Shown here one piece after another: positions 26,659 through 34,340 of a DNA stretch of 64,000 nucleotides. Each line of letters opens with the position of its first letter. Within the stretch, counting starts at the first letter, position 1. Under the pieces are notes generated by a model. That model was given only the letters and a program-made list of their open reading frames with translations. It was not told the origin of the DNA and ran no database searches. The DNA is taken from NCBI GenBank assembly GCA_020851455.1, contig JADZCT010000037.1:62001-126000 (forward strand), read 5' to 3'. A program made the translations under genes and the position numbers. The stretch is from Gemmatimonadaceae bacterium (GTDB lineage Bacteria; Gemmatimonadota; Gemmatimonadetes; Gemmatimonadales; Gemmatimonadaceae).

Positions 26659-27597
26659 ATGCTACTCTCGGTCGGTTTCCTGGGTACCTCGGCGTCGCGC
26701 CCGACCATCGAACGCGGGCTGAGCTCGCTCGCGATCGTGCGCGAGGGTGAGACGATGCTCGTGGACTGCGGCGAGGGCACGCAGCGCCAGATGATGCGCT
26801 ACGGCGTCTCGTTCGCGCTTGGCGACATCTTCTTCACGCACTTCCACGCCGACCACTTCCTCGGCCTTCCCGGCCTGCTGCGCACCCTCTCGCTGCAGGA
26901 CCGCACGGAGGTGCTGCGCCTGTGGGGCCCGCGTGGCGTGCTCCAGATGGTCAAGTGGGCGGAGGGTGCCGGTGTCGAGCGGCTAACCTTCCCGATCGAA
27001 GTGCACGAGGTGGCGCCCGGCGAGGCAATCCGCCGCGACGGGTATTCGATGATCCCGTTCCCCGTGGACCACCGGGCGCCGGTCGCCGTGGGCTACGCGT
27101 TGATCGAGGAGGAGCGACGCGGCATCTTCGACCCGGTGAGGGCGCGCGAGCTTGGAGTACCCGAGGGACCGCTCTGGGGGCGGATCCACAGGGGCGAGGC
27201 AGTCACGCTCGGCGACGGCCGCACGATTGATCCTTCCGAGTTGGTCGGCCAGCCGCGTCCCGGACGCCGCGTGGTTGTCACTGGCGACACCCGCCCGTGC
27301 CAGTCAACGATCGAGGCGTCGCGTGGAGCCGATCTCCTCGTGCATGAAGCCACGTTCGGCGACGAGGAGGCAGCGCGCGCGGTCGAAACCGGACACACCA
27401 CGGCGCGCGAAGCCGCGGAGGTGGCAGCAGCGGCCGGCGTGAAGCGGCTCGTGCTGACCCACTTTTCCGCGCGCTACTCGCGCGATCCGTCGGAACTCGT
27501 GCGCCAGGCCCGCGAGCGCTTCGCCGCGACGTCGTGCGCACGCGACGGCCATGAGGAAGTCGTGCCGTTCGCCGACACGCCTGCGGGCCAGTCGTAG
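26659..27597 (+). CDS. rnz: Ribonuclease Z
   Basis: A 312-residue metallo-beta-lactamase fold endonuclease that removes tRNA 3' trailers. Motifs are FLGTSASRPTIERGLSSLAI, LVDCGEGTQRQMMRYG, the zinc motif THFHADHFLGLPGLLRTL, VTGDTRPC, LVHEATFGDE and the HTTAREAA stretch with LVLTHFSARY. The histidines and aspartates expected for two zinc ions are all present. Both tRNA genes seen nearby lack an encoded CCA, consistent with a need for this activity. ATG 26,659. Confidence 0.95.
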   Translation: MLLSVGFLGTSASRPTIERGLSSLAIVREGETMLVDCGEGTQRQMMRYGVSFALGDIFFTHFHADHFLGLPGLLRTLSLQDRTEVLRLWGPRGVLQMVKWAEGAGVERLTFPIEVHEVAPGEAIRRDGYSMIPFPVDHRAPVAVGYALIEEERRGIFDPVRARELGVPEGPLWGRIHRGEAVTLGDGRTIDPSELVGQPRPGRRVVVTGDTRPCQSTIEASRGADLLVHEATFGDEEAARAVETGHTTAREAAEVAAAAGVKRLVLTHFSARYSRDPSELVRQARERFAATSCARDGHEEVVPFADTPAGQS

Positions 27598-27643
27598 GAC
27601 GGCGCGCCGCCGCTCGCGCGGCTTCCGGGCCAGGCAGCGCGCC

Positions 27644-28159
27644 TCATGCAGAGGTTCCTCCTCCTGCGCCCTCCTGCCCATGGTCCAGATGGTCCTCGAT
27701 GCGCCGCTTGCGCCGCGCCTCCGCAGCGCGGTTGCGGCGCCGGTCTTCGTCGGTCTCGCAGATCAGCCGCGGGACTTCGACCGGGCAACCTTCATCGTCT
27801 ATCGCAACGAACGTCGTGTAACACGAGTTGGTGTGGCGGCGCACGCCGGTCAGCAGGTTCTCGGCCTCCACGCGGACGCCGATTTCCATTGACGTGCGGC
27901 CCACCCAGTTGACGCTCGCCTTCATGATGACCAGCTCGCCGACCATTATCGGCTCGCGAAAGTCCATTCGGTCAACCGATACCGTGACGCATGGCGTCCG
28001 GCAGTGCCGCATCGCGGCCACGGAGGCGGTCTTGTCGAGCATTGCGAGTATCGCCCCGCCGAATACGTGGCCGCGGATGTTCTCGTCCTGCGGCATCATC
28101 AGGGCCGACGACTCGTGGCGGGACGCCGAAACGGGGCGGGCTTGCTGTGGAGCGGTCAT
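27644..28159 (-). CDS. Acyl-CoA thioesterase (hotdog fold, YciA/Acot type)
   Basis: About 171 residues. Motifs of the hotdog acyl-CoA thioesterase group: SALMMPQDENIRGHVFGGAILAMLDKTASVAAMRH, VTVSVDRMDFREPIMVGELVIMKASVNWVGRTSMEIGVRVEAEN, and HTNSCYTTFVAIDDEG. The catalytic Asp or Asn lies in the NIRGHVFGG loop. The last ~40 residues are a charged tail. The ATG at 28,159 begins an ATGA that would overlap a stop in one frame of the upstream region; a later ATG at 28,099 is possible. It hydrolyses acyl-CoA to free acid and CoA in the cytosol. Confidence 0.88.
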   Translation of the reverse strand: MTAPQQARPVSASRHESSALMMPQDENIRGHVFGGAILAMLDKTASVAAMRHCRTPCVTVSVDRMDFREPIMVGELVIMKASVNWVGRTSMEIGVRVEAENLLTGVRRHTNSCYTTFVAIDDEGCPVEVPRLICETDEDRRRNRAAEARRKRRIEDHLDHGQEGAGGGTSA

Positions 28160-29363
28160 GCGAGGCAAGATGCACCGGCGCGGCCGCGGGTGCGAGTGCC
28201 GCCACCTGCCGCTCGCCGTCGTACCCGCTTGCCTCCGCGAATGCCCGCATCAGCGCGGCCCGGTCGGCGGCGGTGACGGTTCCGTCGAGCCACAGCACCC
28301 GTTCCACGGCCGAGGAAACCCGGACGGATGGCTGCGCGGCCGCGGCCCCCCGCCGAAACGCGACCGACCATGAGCGCGCCTCGCCGTCCACGCGAACCAC
28401 GATTGTGTCGGAGCCGCTCGCCCACGTGCCCGCTTCACCCGGGGCAACCGGCAGCTCCTCCGTAACCGATTGCCACCAGCCGGGCGCCGCGACGGGGCGC
28501 TGCGTCAGTACGACGGGCTCGAGGTCCGGATTCGCGCCCGATACGGGCACGGCGAACCTGATCACGGGGTCCCTCCCGCTCGCGCCAATCGTGAAGCTCG
28601 TCGGGTCGAAGTGGAACGCGCTCAAGGCGCGCCGCACGCGGCTCGCGGCGGTGTCGCCTGCAACGGCAAGGAGCGTATCGCGCGCAGCGCGCCACTCCGC
28701 CTGCGCCGAGGAAATCATCGCGTCGGCGGCAGCGCGGCCAAACAGGGCGGCAACCGACGCCGGAGCGCCGGTACGGGCGTCGAGCACCCCGCGACGCGAC
28801 GCGTGGCGGTGCGCAACTGGCTGCCCCTCGCTGGCCTCGACGTCGAGGTGATGTTCGTACGACAGATACGGCCCGTGGGCGCCGACGATCTCGAGGTCCG
28901 AGGTCGCGCGGATGGCGGCATCGTCGTTCTCGGGGTCGTCGGGACCGAGGGGCCGTTCGTCCGGATGCGCGATTCCGTACTCCCTCGCCAGCCGCGCCAC
29001 CGTGGTGTCGCGGCCGAGTTCGGTCGAGTCGCCGGACAGGAGATCGCGCACGAAGAGCCTGTACCCTACGAAAACGGCATCGTAGTACGAGCAGTCGTCG
29101 TCGGTCACGTAGAGTTCCTTGAACCGCCCCTCGATGCGCGCGACCAGCATGGGCACGCCGCGGACCCGCACGCCGCCTCCCTCCGCGGTGAGCCAGAAGG
29201 TGGAATCACCGGTGACGAGCAGCACCTCCGAGCCCGGCGCACCACGCGACCTGTTGCAGGCCCCGGCAGCGAAGCTGGCGGCCGCAACAAGCGGCCAGAC
29301 TGCACGTCGCCACGCGATGCGCCGCAACGAGGCACGCGGCCACGAGCCACGCAGCCACGCCAC
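27972..29363 (-). CDS. Lipoprotein of unknown function, with doubtful 3' end
   Basis: Not recognised. Up to 463 residues. The signal AVWPLVAAASFAAGAC is a lipobox with Cys. Mature sequence holds LLVTGDSTFWLTAEGGGVRVRG, YVTDDDCSYYDAVFVGYRLFVRD, ATSDLEIVGAHGPYLSYEHHLDVEASEG and a C-terminal part with LDGTVTAADRAALMRAFAE. The start is uncertain: GTG 29,363, TTG 29,327 or TTG 29,417 all precede the signal, and no ATG does. The final ~60 codons overlap the thioesterase gene in another frame and are Arg-rich, unlike real coding. A small indel near 28,160-28,220 would instead end the gene at an ATGA overlap with the thioesterase start. Confidence 0.6.
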   Translation of the reverse strand: MAWLRGSWPRASLRRIAWRRAVWPLVAAASFAAGACNRSRGAPGSEVLLVTGDSTFWLTAEGGGVRVRGVPMLVARIEGRFKELYVTDDDCSYYDAVFVGYRLFVRDLLSGDSTELGRDTTVARLAREYGIAHPDERPLGPDDPENDDAAIRATSDLEIVGAHGPYLSYEHHLDVEASEGQPVAHRHASRRGVLDARTGAPASVAALFGRAAADAMISSAQAEWRAARDTLLAVAGDTAASRVRRALSAFHFDPTSFTIGASGRDPVIRFAVPVSGANPDLEPVVLTQRPVAAPGWWQSVTEELPVAPGEAGTWASGSDTIVVRVDGEARSWSVAFRRGAAAAQPSVRVSSAVERVLWLDGTVTAADRAALMRAFAEASGYDGERQVAALAPAAAPVHLASHDRSTASPPRFGVPPRVVGPDDAAGREHPRPRIRRGDTRNARQDRLRGRDAALPDAMRHGIG

Positions 29364-29406
29364 ACACCGGCGCCTGCCGCCCGGCGCCGCTACGCCCCTC
29401 CGGAGT

Positions 29407-30624
29407 TCACCGGGCAATCGCGGCTACTCCCTCGATGAGCCGCTCGACCTCGTCGGCGCTGGTGTAGCACGCGCAGCCGGCCCTGACGAGCCCGTCCAGC
29501 GCATGGCCAAGCTGCGCGACGATTGTGCTCGCGTAGAAGTCTCCGTGTGTGACGAAGACGCCCTGCGCGGCAAGCGCGCGCGCGACCTCCACCGACGTCC
29601 GGCCACGCACCGTGAACGCGATCGTCGGGGTGCGCGGACGGCCTGGCGGCGGGCCGTAACGCGTGACGCCAGGGATCGCGCCGACGCCGTTCCAGAGCCG
29701 GGCGAACAATCCGTGTGCGCGCTCGTGGAGCATGGCGTGCGCCGAGGCGATCCGCTGGCGCCGCTGCACGCCGTCGCCGAGGGACGCGAGAAAGTCCACC
29801 GCGGCCGCGGCCCCGGCAATGCCTTCGTGGTTCTGCGTCCCGGTCTCGATCCGTTCGCCGCCCGCATTGGGCGCGGGGTCGAGCCGCGGTACGTCGAGGT
29901 CATTCACGAGGCCATGGCGCGCGTAGAGAACGCCGCTGTGCGGGCCGTAGAACTTGTACGGGGAGCACGCGAGGAAGTCACACCCGATCGCGCGTACGTC
30001 AATGAGGCCGTGCGGCGCGAAGTGCACCGCGTCCACGAAACAAAGGGCTCCCACGGCGTGCGCAGCCGCCGTTGCCCGCGCAACGTCGTTGACGGTGCCC
30101 ACGGCGTTCGACGCCGCGCCAATCGCGACGAGCTTCGTCCTGTTCGACAGAGCCGACTCGAAGGACGCCCAGTCCAGTTCGCACGCTTCGAGGTTTACCG
30201 CCACCCGCCGTATCGTGACGCCGCGCTCCTCGGCAAGGCGCAGCCACGGGGCAACGTTGGCCTCGTGGTCGAGGTCGGTCACGACGACTTCATCGCCAGC
30301 GCCCCATCGAGCGCCGAGCGCGCGAGAGAGGTGGAAGGTGAGCGTCGTCATGTTGTTGCCGAAGGCAACCTCCCCCGGGTCGCATGCGAGGAAGTCGGCC
30401 ATGGCGCCGCGAGCGCGGGCGAGGATGTCGTCCGTCTCCTCGCTCGTTGGGTACGCCCAGTGAGTGTTTGCGTTGTGCCCGAGCAGGTACCCGTGCATGG
30501 CTTCGGCCACCTCTGCGGGCACCTGCGTCCCGCCGGGGCCGTCGAAGTAGGCCACGGGGTTCCCGCCATGCACACGTTCGAGCCCGGGGAACCGTGCGCG
30601 CACCTGACTCAGCGTCGCGCTCAA
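29407..30624 (-). CDS. Cysteine desulfurase-like class V aminotransferase
   Basis: A 405-residue fold-type I PLP enzyme. Motifs are VAYFDGPGGTQVPAEVAEAM, FGNNMTTLTFHLSRAL, VVTDLDHEANVAPWLRLAEERG, AIGAASNAVGTVNDV, and the lysine of LACSPYKFYGPHSGVLYAR. This is the subgroup often annotated cysteine desulfurase-like, which lacks the mobile IscS cysteine loop, so sulphur mobilisation is not assured. The TTG start at 30,624 overlaps the preceding stop in TTGA. It follows a beta-hydroxyacid dehydrogenase gene. It is not SelA: the N-terminus and lysine context differ. Confidence 0.85.
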   Translation of the reverse strand: MSATLSQVRARFPGLERVHGGNPVAYFDGPGGTQVPAEVAEAMHGYLLGHNANTHWAYPTSEETDDILARARGAMADFLACDPGEVAFGNNMTTLTFHLSRALGARWGAGDEVVVTDLDHEANVAPWLRLAEERGVTIRRVAVNLEACELDWASFESALSNRTKLVAIGAASNAVGTVNDVARATAAAHAVGALCFVDAVHFAPHGLIDVRAIGCDFLACSPYKFYGPHSGVLYARHGLVNDLDVPRLDPAPNAGGERIETGTQNHEGIAGAAAAVDFLASLGDGVQRRQRIASAHAMLHERAHGLFARLWNGVGAIPGVTRYGPPPGRPRTPTIAFTVRGRTSVEVARALAAQGVFVTHGDFYASTIVAQLGHALDGLVRAGCACYTSADEVERLIEGVAAIAR

Positions 30625-31511
30625 TCAATCACCTCGCCAGCCATCCGCTCGATCACCTTGACTGCCTCGACGTGGTCGGCGTCGTTGCCAAGCTCGCGGT
30701 GCGCCATCGTCATCAGCTCGGCCACGAGCTGAGTGAGGGGCCCCGGGACTTTCTGCTCGCGCAGCACGCGCGCGGCGATGCCGACGTCCTTGTCGAGCAG
30801 GGCAAGCCTGAAGGTGCGCGGGAACGCGCGCGTCACCACGCGCTGGGGGAACAGGTTCTGCGACGTATTCGACCGGCCGCTCGATGCGTTGATGATATCG
30901 AGCGCAACCGCCGGCTTGACGCCCATGCGCGCCAGCGCGACGAGCCCCTCGCCAAGCCCCCAGACGTGGAGCGCAAGCATGGCGTTGTTGACCGCCTTCA
31001 CGGCATGGCCCGAGCCCACTTGTCCGCAGTGCACGATCTTCTCGCCGAACGCATCCAGCACCGGCATCGCCCGCTCGAGCACGGCCGCGTCGCCACCCAC
31101 CATTACGGTGAGCGTGCCGATCTCCGCGCCTCCTACACCGCCCGACACGGGTGCGTCGAGGAACGCGACTCCATTCTTCGCGAGACGCGCGGCGATCCTC
31201 CGTGATGCCGCCGGGTCGCCGGAGGTGCAGTCAATGAGCACCGCGCCGCTCCCGAGGCCCGCTTCCAGGCCATTGGGGCCATCGAGCACCGACTCTACGT
31301 CTGCCGAGGTGGGAAGGCAGGTGATCACGAAGTCGGCGCCTGCGGCCGCCTCGCGAGGGGTGGTCGCCGCCAGCGCGCGATGCTGCGCTGCGAAATCCGT
31401 TGCCTTCGCCGCGGTACGATTCCACACGCGCAGCTCGAACTCGGGGGTGGCGAGGTGCCGGGCCATTGGCGCTCCGATGGCACCGAGCCCTGCGAACGCG
31501 ACGACTGGCAT
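30621..31511 (-). CDS. 3-hydroxyisobutyrate dehydrogenase-like NAD(P)-dependent oxidoreductase
   Basis: A 296-residue beta-hydroxyacid dehydrogenase. The Rossmann start is VVAFAGLGAIGAPMARHL, followed by VWNRTAAKA. The substrate motif DAPVSGGVGGAEIGTLTVMVGG is present, and the catalytic Lys lies in GSGHAVKAVNNAMLALHVWGLGEGLVLA-type sequence. The C-terminal helical domain starts near 165 and has FRLALLDKDVGIA. Substrate could be 3-hydroxyisobutyrate, tartronate semialdehyde or a reduced metabolite. ATG 31,511 gives the standard N-terminus. It is coupled to the class V aminotransferase by a 4-nt overlap. Confidence 0.92.
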   Translation of the reverse strand: MPVVAFAGLGAIGAPMARHLATPEFELRVWNRTAAKATDFAAQHRALAATTPREAAAGADFVITCLPTSADVESVLDGPNGLEAGLGSGAVLIDCTSGDPAASRRIAARLAKNGVAFLDAPVSGGVGGAEIGTLTVMVGGDAAVLERAMPVLDAFGEKIVHCGQVGSGHAVKAVNNAMLALHVWGLGEGLVALARMGVKPAVALDIINASSGRSNTSQNLFPQRVVTRAFPRTFRLALLDKDVGIAARVLREQKVPGPLTQLVAELMTMAHRELGNDADHVEAVKVIERMAGEVID

Positions 31512-31977
31512 GGCGGGTGGGGTGAGGACGGGTCGGTTGCGCGGACGGGGCGGTGCGCCCGCGACGGATGGCGCTGCGCCTCCAAGATACGAGAACGGGC
31601 AACTGATAAGGGAGGAGGCCGGCCCCCCACCAGCACCGGCGCTCAACCCGACTTACCAGCTGCCCGCTCCGTCCTTCGTTCTGCCTATTTGGACACCGCA
31701 GCGGCCGAAAAGTTTCCGGCCCCGACCCGCGGCGCAGTCTCACCCGTTTGGATACTACGTCTTCGCGCACGGGAAGGTTGCATGGGTTTTCGGAGATATC
31801 GGCCCATCCGTGTTACTACGGATGCCGGATCGTCCGGCAGGGACGCTCCTCCGGCGGGCACGGGAAGGGTTTTCGCTTCATCGCAACTCGGTTAGCTTCG
31901 GCTCAACTACAGACAGGCCAAAGCTTTTCGATTGATTGCGCTGCGGGCGCGCGCACGTCCGCGGGGGGTTCGGGTCC
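31512..31977. other. 466-nt intergenic region between the dehydrogenase and mgtE
   Basis: Divergent promoter region for the minus-strand dehydrogenase operon and plus-strand mgtE. It contains an imperfect hairpin around 31,702-31,722 (GGCCGAAA with TTTCCGGCC, one bulge) and an approximate TTTGGA(C/T)AC repeat near 31,689 and 31,747. I looked for an M-box magnesium riboswitch and did not find its conserved core. No gene or tRNA is seen. Confidence 0.5.
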
Positions 31978-33441
31978 ATGACGCCAGACAAGCCGCACAA
32001 CGTGGAGCAGGAGTCGCTCGCGGCATTGCTGGCGCCTGACATCCTGGACCTGCTCGAGACGGAACCGGGAACGGTCGCGGCCGAGACGGAGGACGTGCAC
32101 CCGGCCGATCTCGCCGACGTCGCCGAGGCGCTGCCGCACACGCAGGTGCCGGTGCTCCTGGCAACCCTCCCGGCGGCGCGCGCGGCGGCAGTGCTCGAGT
32201 ACCTCAAGGAAGAACTGCGCACTCGCCTCCTCGAGGAGATGAGCCCGGAGCAGGCGGCCACGCTCGTCGCGGCGATGACGCCGGACGACCGCGCCGACAC
32301 GCTCGAGGAAATCGGCGGCGAACACGCTGAGGACATCGTCGAGGCGCTGCCCGCCGAGACACGCGCGGTCACAGAACGCCTGCTGCTCTACCCGCCGCAC
32401 AGCGCAGGCGGCCTGATGACTACGGACGTCGTGTCGGTGCCGGCCACGTACACCGCCGAGGAGGCGCTGCGGCGCGTTCGCGAGATCGCGCGGTCGGGCC
32501 GGCGCGAAGCGATGAACGTCGTGTACACGCTCGACGCGGCAGGCGGCCTGTCCGGCGTGATGTCGCTGCGCGAACTGCTCGCGGCGCCGGAAGGGGCGCG
32601 CATGGCCGACGTCGCCTGGCCCGAAGTGCGCAAGGTCGCTGTGCTGGCAGACCGGGAAGAGGTCGCGCGGCTCATTTCCGAGTACGACCTGGTCGCGGTC
32701 CCCGTCGTTGACGACGCCAACCGCCTGCTCGGGGTGGTGACGTTCGACGACGTGATTGACGTGATACAGGAAGAGCAGACGGAGGACGTGCAGAAGCTTG
32801 GCGGCGTCGAGGCGTTCGACGCGCCGTACATGCAGATGAGCATCGGTGGGATGCTGCGGAAGCGCGCCGGCTGGCTGAGCGTGCTGATGGTGAGCGAGAT
32901 GTTCACCACCCAGGCCCTCCAGCACTTCGACGCGGAACTCGAGAAGCTGCCGGTCCTGATGCTTTTCATTCCCCTGGTTATGAGTTCCGGGGGCAACTCG
33001 GGGTCGCAGGCGACGTCGCTCATCACGCGGGCGATGGCGCTGAAGGAAGTGCGGCTCAAGGATTGGTGGCGCGTCGCGCTGCGCGAGCTTCCCACGGGAC
33101 TGGCCCTGGGCGCCCTCCTGGGCGCCATTGGATTCGCGCGAGTCGAACTCTGGCAGATGATGCATGACTCCGGGGCGCACCTCGGGTCGTTCGCGCTTGG
33201 CTACGACTACACGTCCGGCGGCACGCCGTCGGTGCTCGTGGCGCTGAACACGTTCTTCGCGCTCGTGGGCATAGTGACCTTTGGCTCGATGACGGGCTCG
33301 ATGCTGCCGTTCATTCTCAGGCGGTTCGGCTTCGACCCCGCGAGCGCGTCGGCTCCGTTCGTCGCGACGCTCGTTGACGTCTCCGGCCTCGTCATCTACT
33401 TCACCGTGGCCCTCGTCGTGCTCGGCGAGTTCATGGGTTGA
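31978..33441 (+). CDS. mgtE: Magnesium transporter MgtE
   Basis: A 487-residue Mg2+ channel/transporter. The N-terminal superhelical domain (HPADLADVAEALPHTQVPVLLATLP, LEEMSPEQAATLVAAMTPDDRADTLEEI) is followed by two CBS domains (SAGGLMTTDVVSVPATYTAEEAL and YDLVAVPVVDDANRLLGVVTFDDVIDVI) that sense cytosolic Mg2+. The plug helix leads to five membrane helices. The conserved LVMSSGGNSGSQATSLITRAMAL segment forms the ion path. Length is about 35 residues over the usual 450. EamA transporter gene follows with a 1-nt stop/start overlap. Confidence 0.95.
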   Translation: MTPDKPHNVEQESLAALLAPDILDLLETEPGTVAAETEDVHPADLADVAEALPHTQVPVLLATLPAARAAAVLEYLKEELRTRLLEEMSPEQAATLVAAMTPDDRADTLEEIGGEHAEDIVEALPAETRAVTERLLLYPPHSAGGLMTTDVVSVPATYTAEEALRRVREIARSGRREAMNVVYTLDAAGGLSGVMSLRELLAAPEGARMADVAWPEVRKVAVLADREEVARLISEYDLVAVPVVDDANRLLGVVTFDDVIDVIQEEQTEDVQKLGGVEAFDAPYMQMSIGGMLRKRAGWLSVLMVSEMFTTQALQHFDAELEKLPVLMLFIPLVMSSGGNSGSQATSLITRAMALKEVRLKDWWRVALRELPTGLALGALLGAIGFARVELWQMMHDSGAHLGSFALGYDYTSGGTPSVLVALNTFFALVGIVTFGSMTGSMLPFILRRFGFDPASASAPFVATLVDVSGLVIYFTVALVVLGEFMG

Positions 33442-34340
33442 TGCAGGAACCATCCCCGGGGTCGCGTTCGGCGGGCACGACGCTCACCCTGCTCGCCGCG
33501 CTCGGCTTTGCCGCGGTGAGCACCCTCACGAGCATCGCGGTCGGGCAGGGAACTTCGCTCGCGAACGTGCTCACGTGGCGGTACGCGCTCGGCTGGCTCG
33601 TGCTCGCCGTTTTCGTGCGCGCCCGCGGCTACGGGCGGGTTCCGCGCCGCGAGGTGGTCCTCCTCGTCGTCATCGGCGGCGGAGGGCAGGCGCTCTTCGT
33701 CGGCCTCGCGCTCTCGAGCATCGCGTACATCTCGGTCGGGACGCTGGCTTTCCTGTTCTACACCTACCCGGCGTGGGTCACGCTATTCCAGGCGGTGCGG
33801 GGCGCCGAGCGGCTGACCGCACGCCGCGTCGTTGCGCTCGGGGCGAGTTTCGCCGGGACGGTGCTCGTGGCGGGAACTCCTTCCGGCGCGGGGACGGCTC
33901 CGGGTTACTGGACGGGGGTCGTGCTCGCGCTCTCGGCCGCGATGCTCTACGGCGCGTACATCCCCACGATGCTCTACCTCCAGAAGGACCACCCCGTCTC
34001 GGTGACGAGCGCGCTGGCGAAAGTCGGCACCGCGGCCTGCTTCCTGACGTGGGCCCTCTGGAACCACACGTTCAGCTTCGCGCTCACCGGCCAGGCATGG
34101 GTCGCGATCGGTACGCTGACGATAGTCAGCACCGTGTTGCCGTCTATCTTCTTCCTGATGGGCCTGATCCGACTCGGCCCCGTTCGCACGGCGATCGTGA
34201 GCACGGTCGAGCCGTTCCTGACCGCGGCGATCGGCGCGGCAGTGCTCGCGCAGCCGATGAGCGCGCGGATGATCGGGGGCGGCGCGCTTATCGTGGCGGC
34301 GGTCGTGCTGCTTCAGTTCAGGCGCGAACGGGTCGCCTGA
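33441..34340 (+). CDS. EamA/DMT-family transporter
   Basis: A 299-residue ten-helix membrane protein made of two EamA repeats. The first repeat has TLLAALGFAAVSTLTSIAVGQG, LTWRYALGWLVLAVFVRARG and LSSIAYISVGTLAFLFYTYPAWVTLF. The second has GVVLALSAAMLYGAYIPTML and LGPVRTAIVSTVEPFLTAAIGAAVLAQPM. The usual role is export of metabolites or amino acids; substrate cannot be deduced. ATG 33,441 shares one base with the mgtE stop. Its 3' end overlaps the convergent acyl-CoA dehydrogenase gene by 28 nt. Confidence 0.9.
   Translation: MQEPSPGSRSAGTTLTLLAALGFAAVSTLTSIAVGQGTSLANVLTWRYALGWLVLAVFVRARGYGRVPRREVVLLVVIGGGGQALFVGLALSSIAYISVGTLAFLFYTYPAWVTLFQAVRGAERLTARRVVALGASFAGTVLVAGTPSGAGTAPGYWTGVVLALSAAMLYGAYIPTMLYLQKDHPVSVTSALAKVGTAACFLTWALWNHTFSFALTGQAWVAIGTLTIVSTVLPSIFFLMGLIRLGPVRTAIVSTVEPFLTAAIGAAVLAQPMSARMIGGGALIVAAVVLLQFRRERVA

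Noticed and set aside
29407-30624. Class V aminotransferase as a selenocysteine synthase (SelA) that would support the selenoprotein
   Set aside because: Motifs are those of the cysteine desulfurase-like subgroup; SelA has a different N-terminal domain and active-site lysine context.
31512-31977. Possible magnesium riboswitch (M-box) upstream of mgtE
   Set aside because: The conserved M-box core elements could not be matched; only weak hairpins are present.
34313-34340. 28-nt tail-to-tail overlap of EamA and acyl-CoA dehydrogenase genes as an unusual overlap
   Set aside because: Short convergent overlaps are ordinary and both C-termini look normal.
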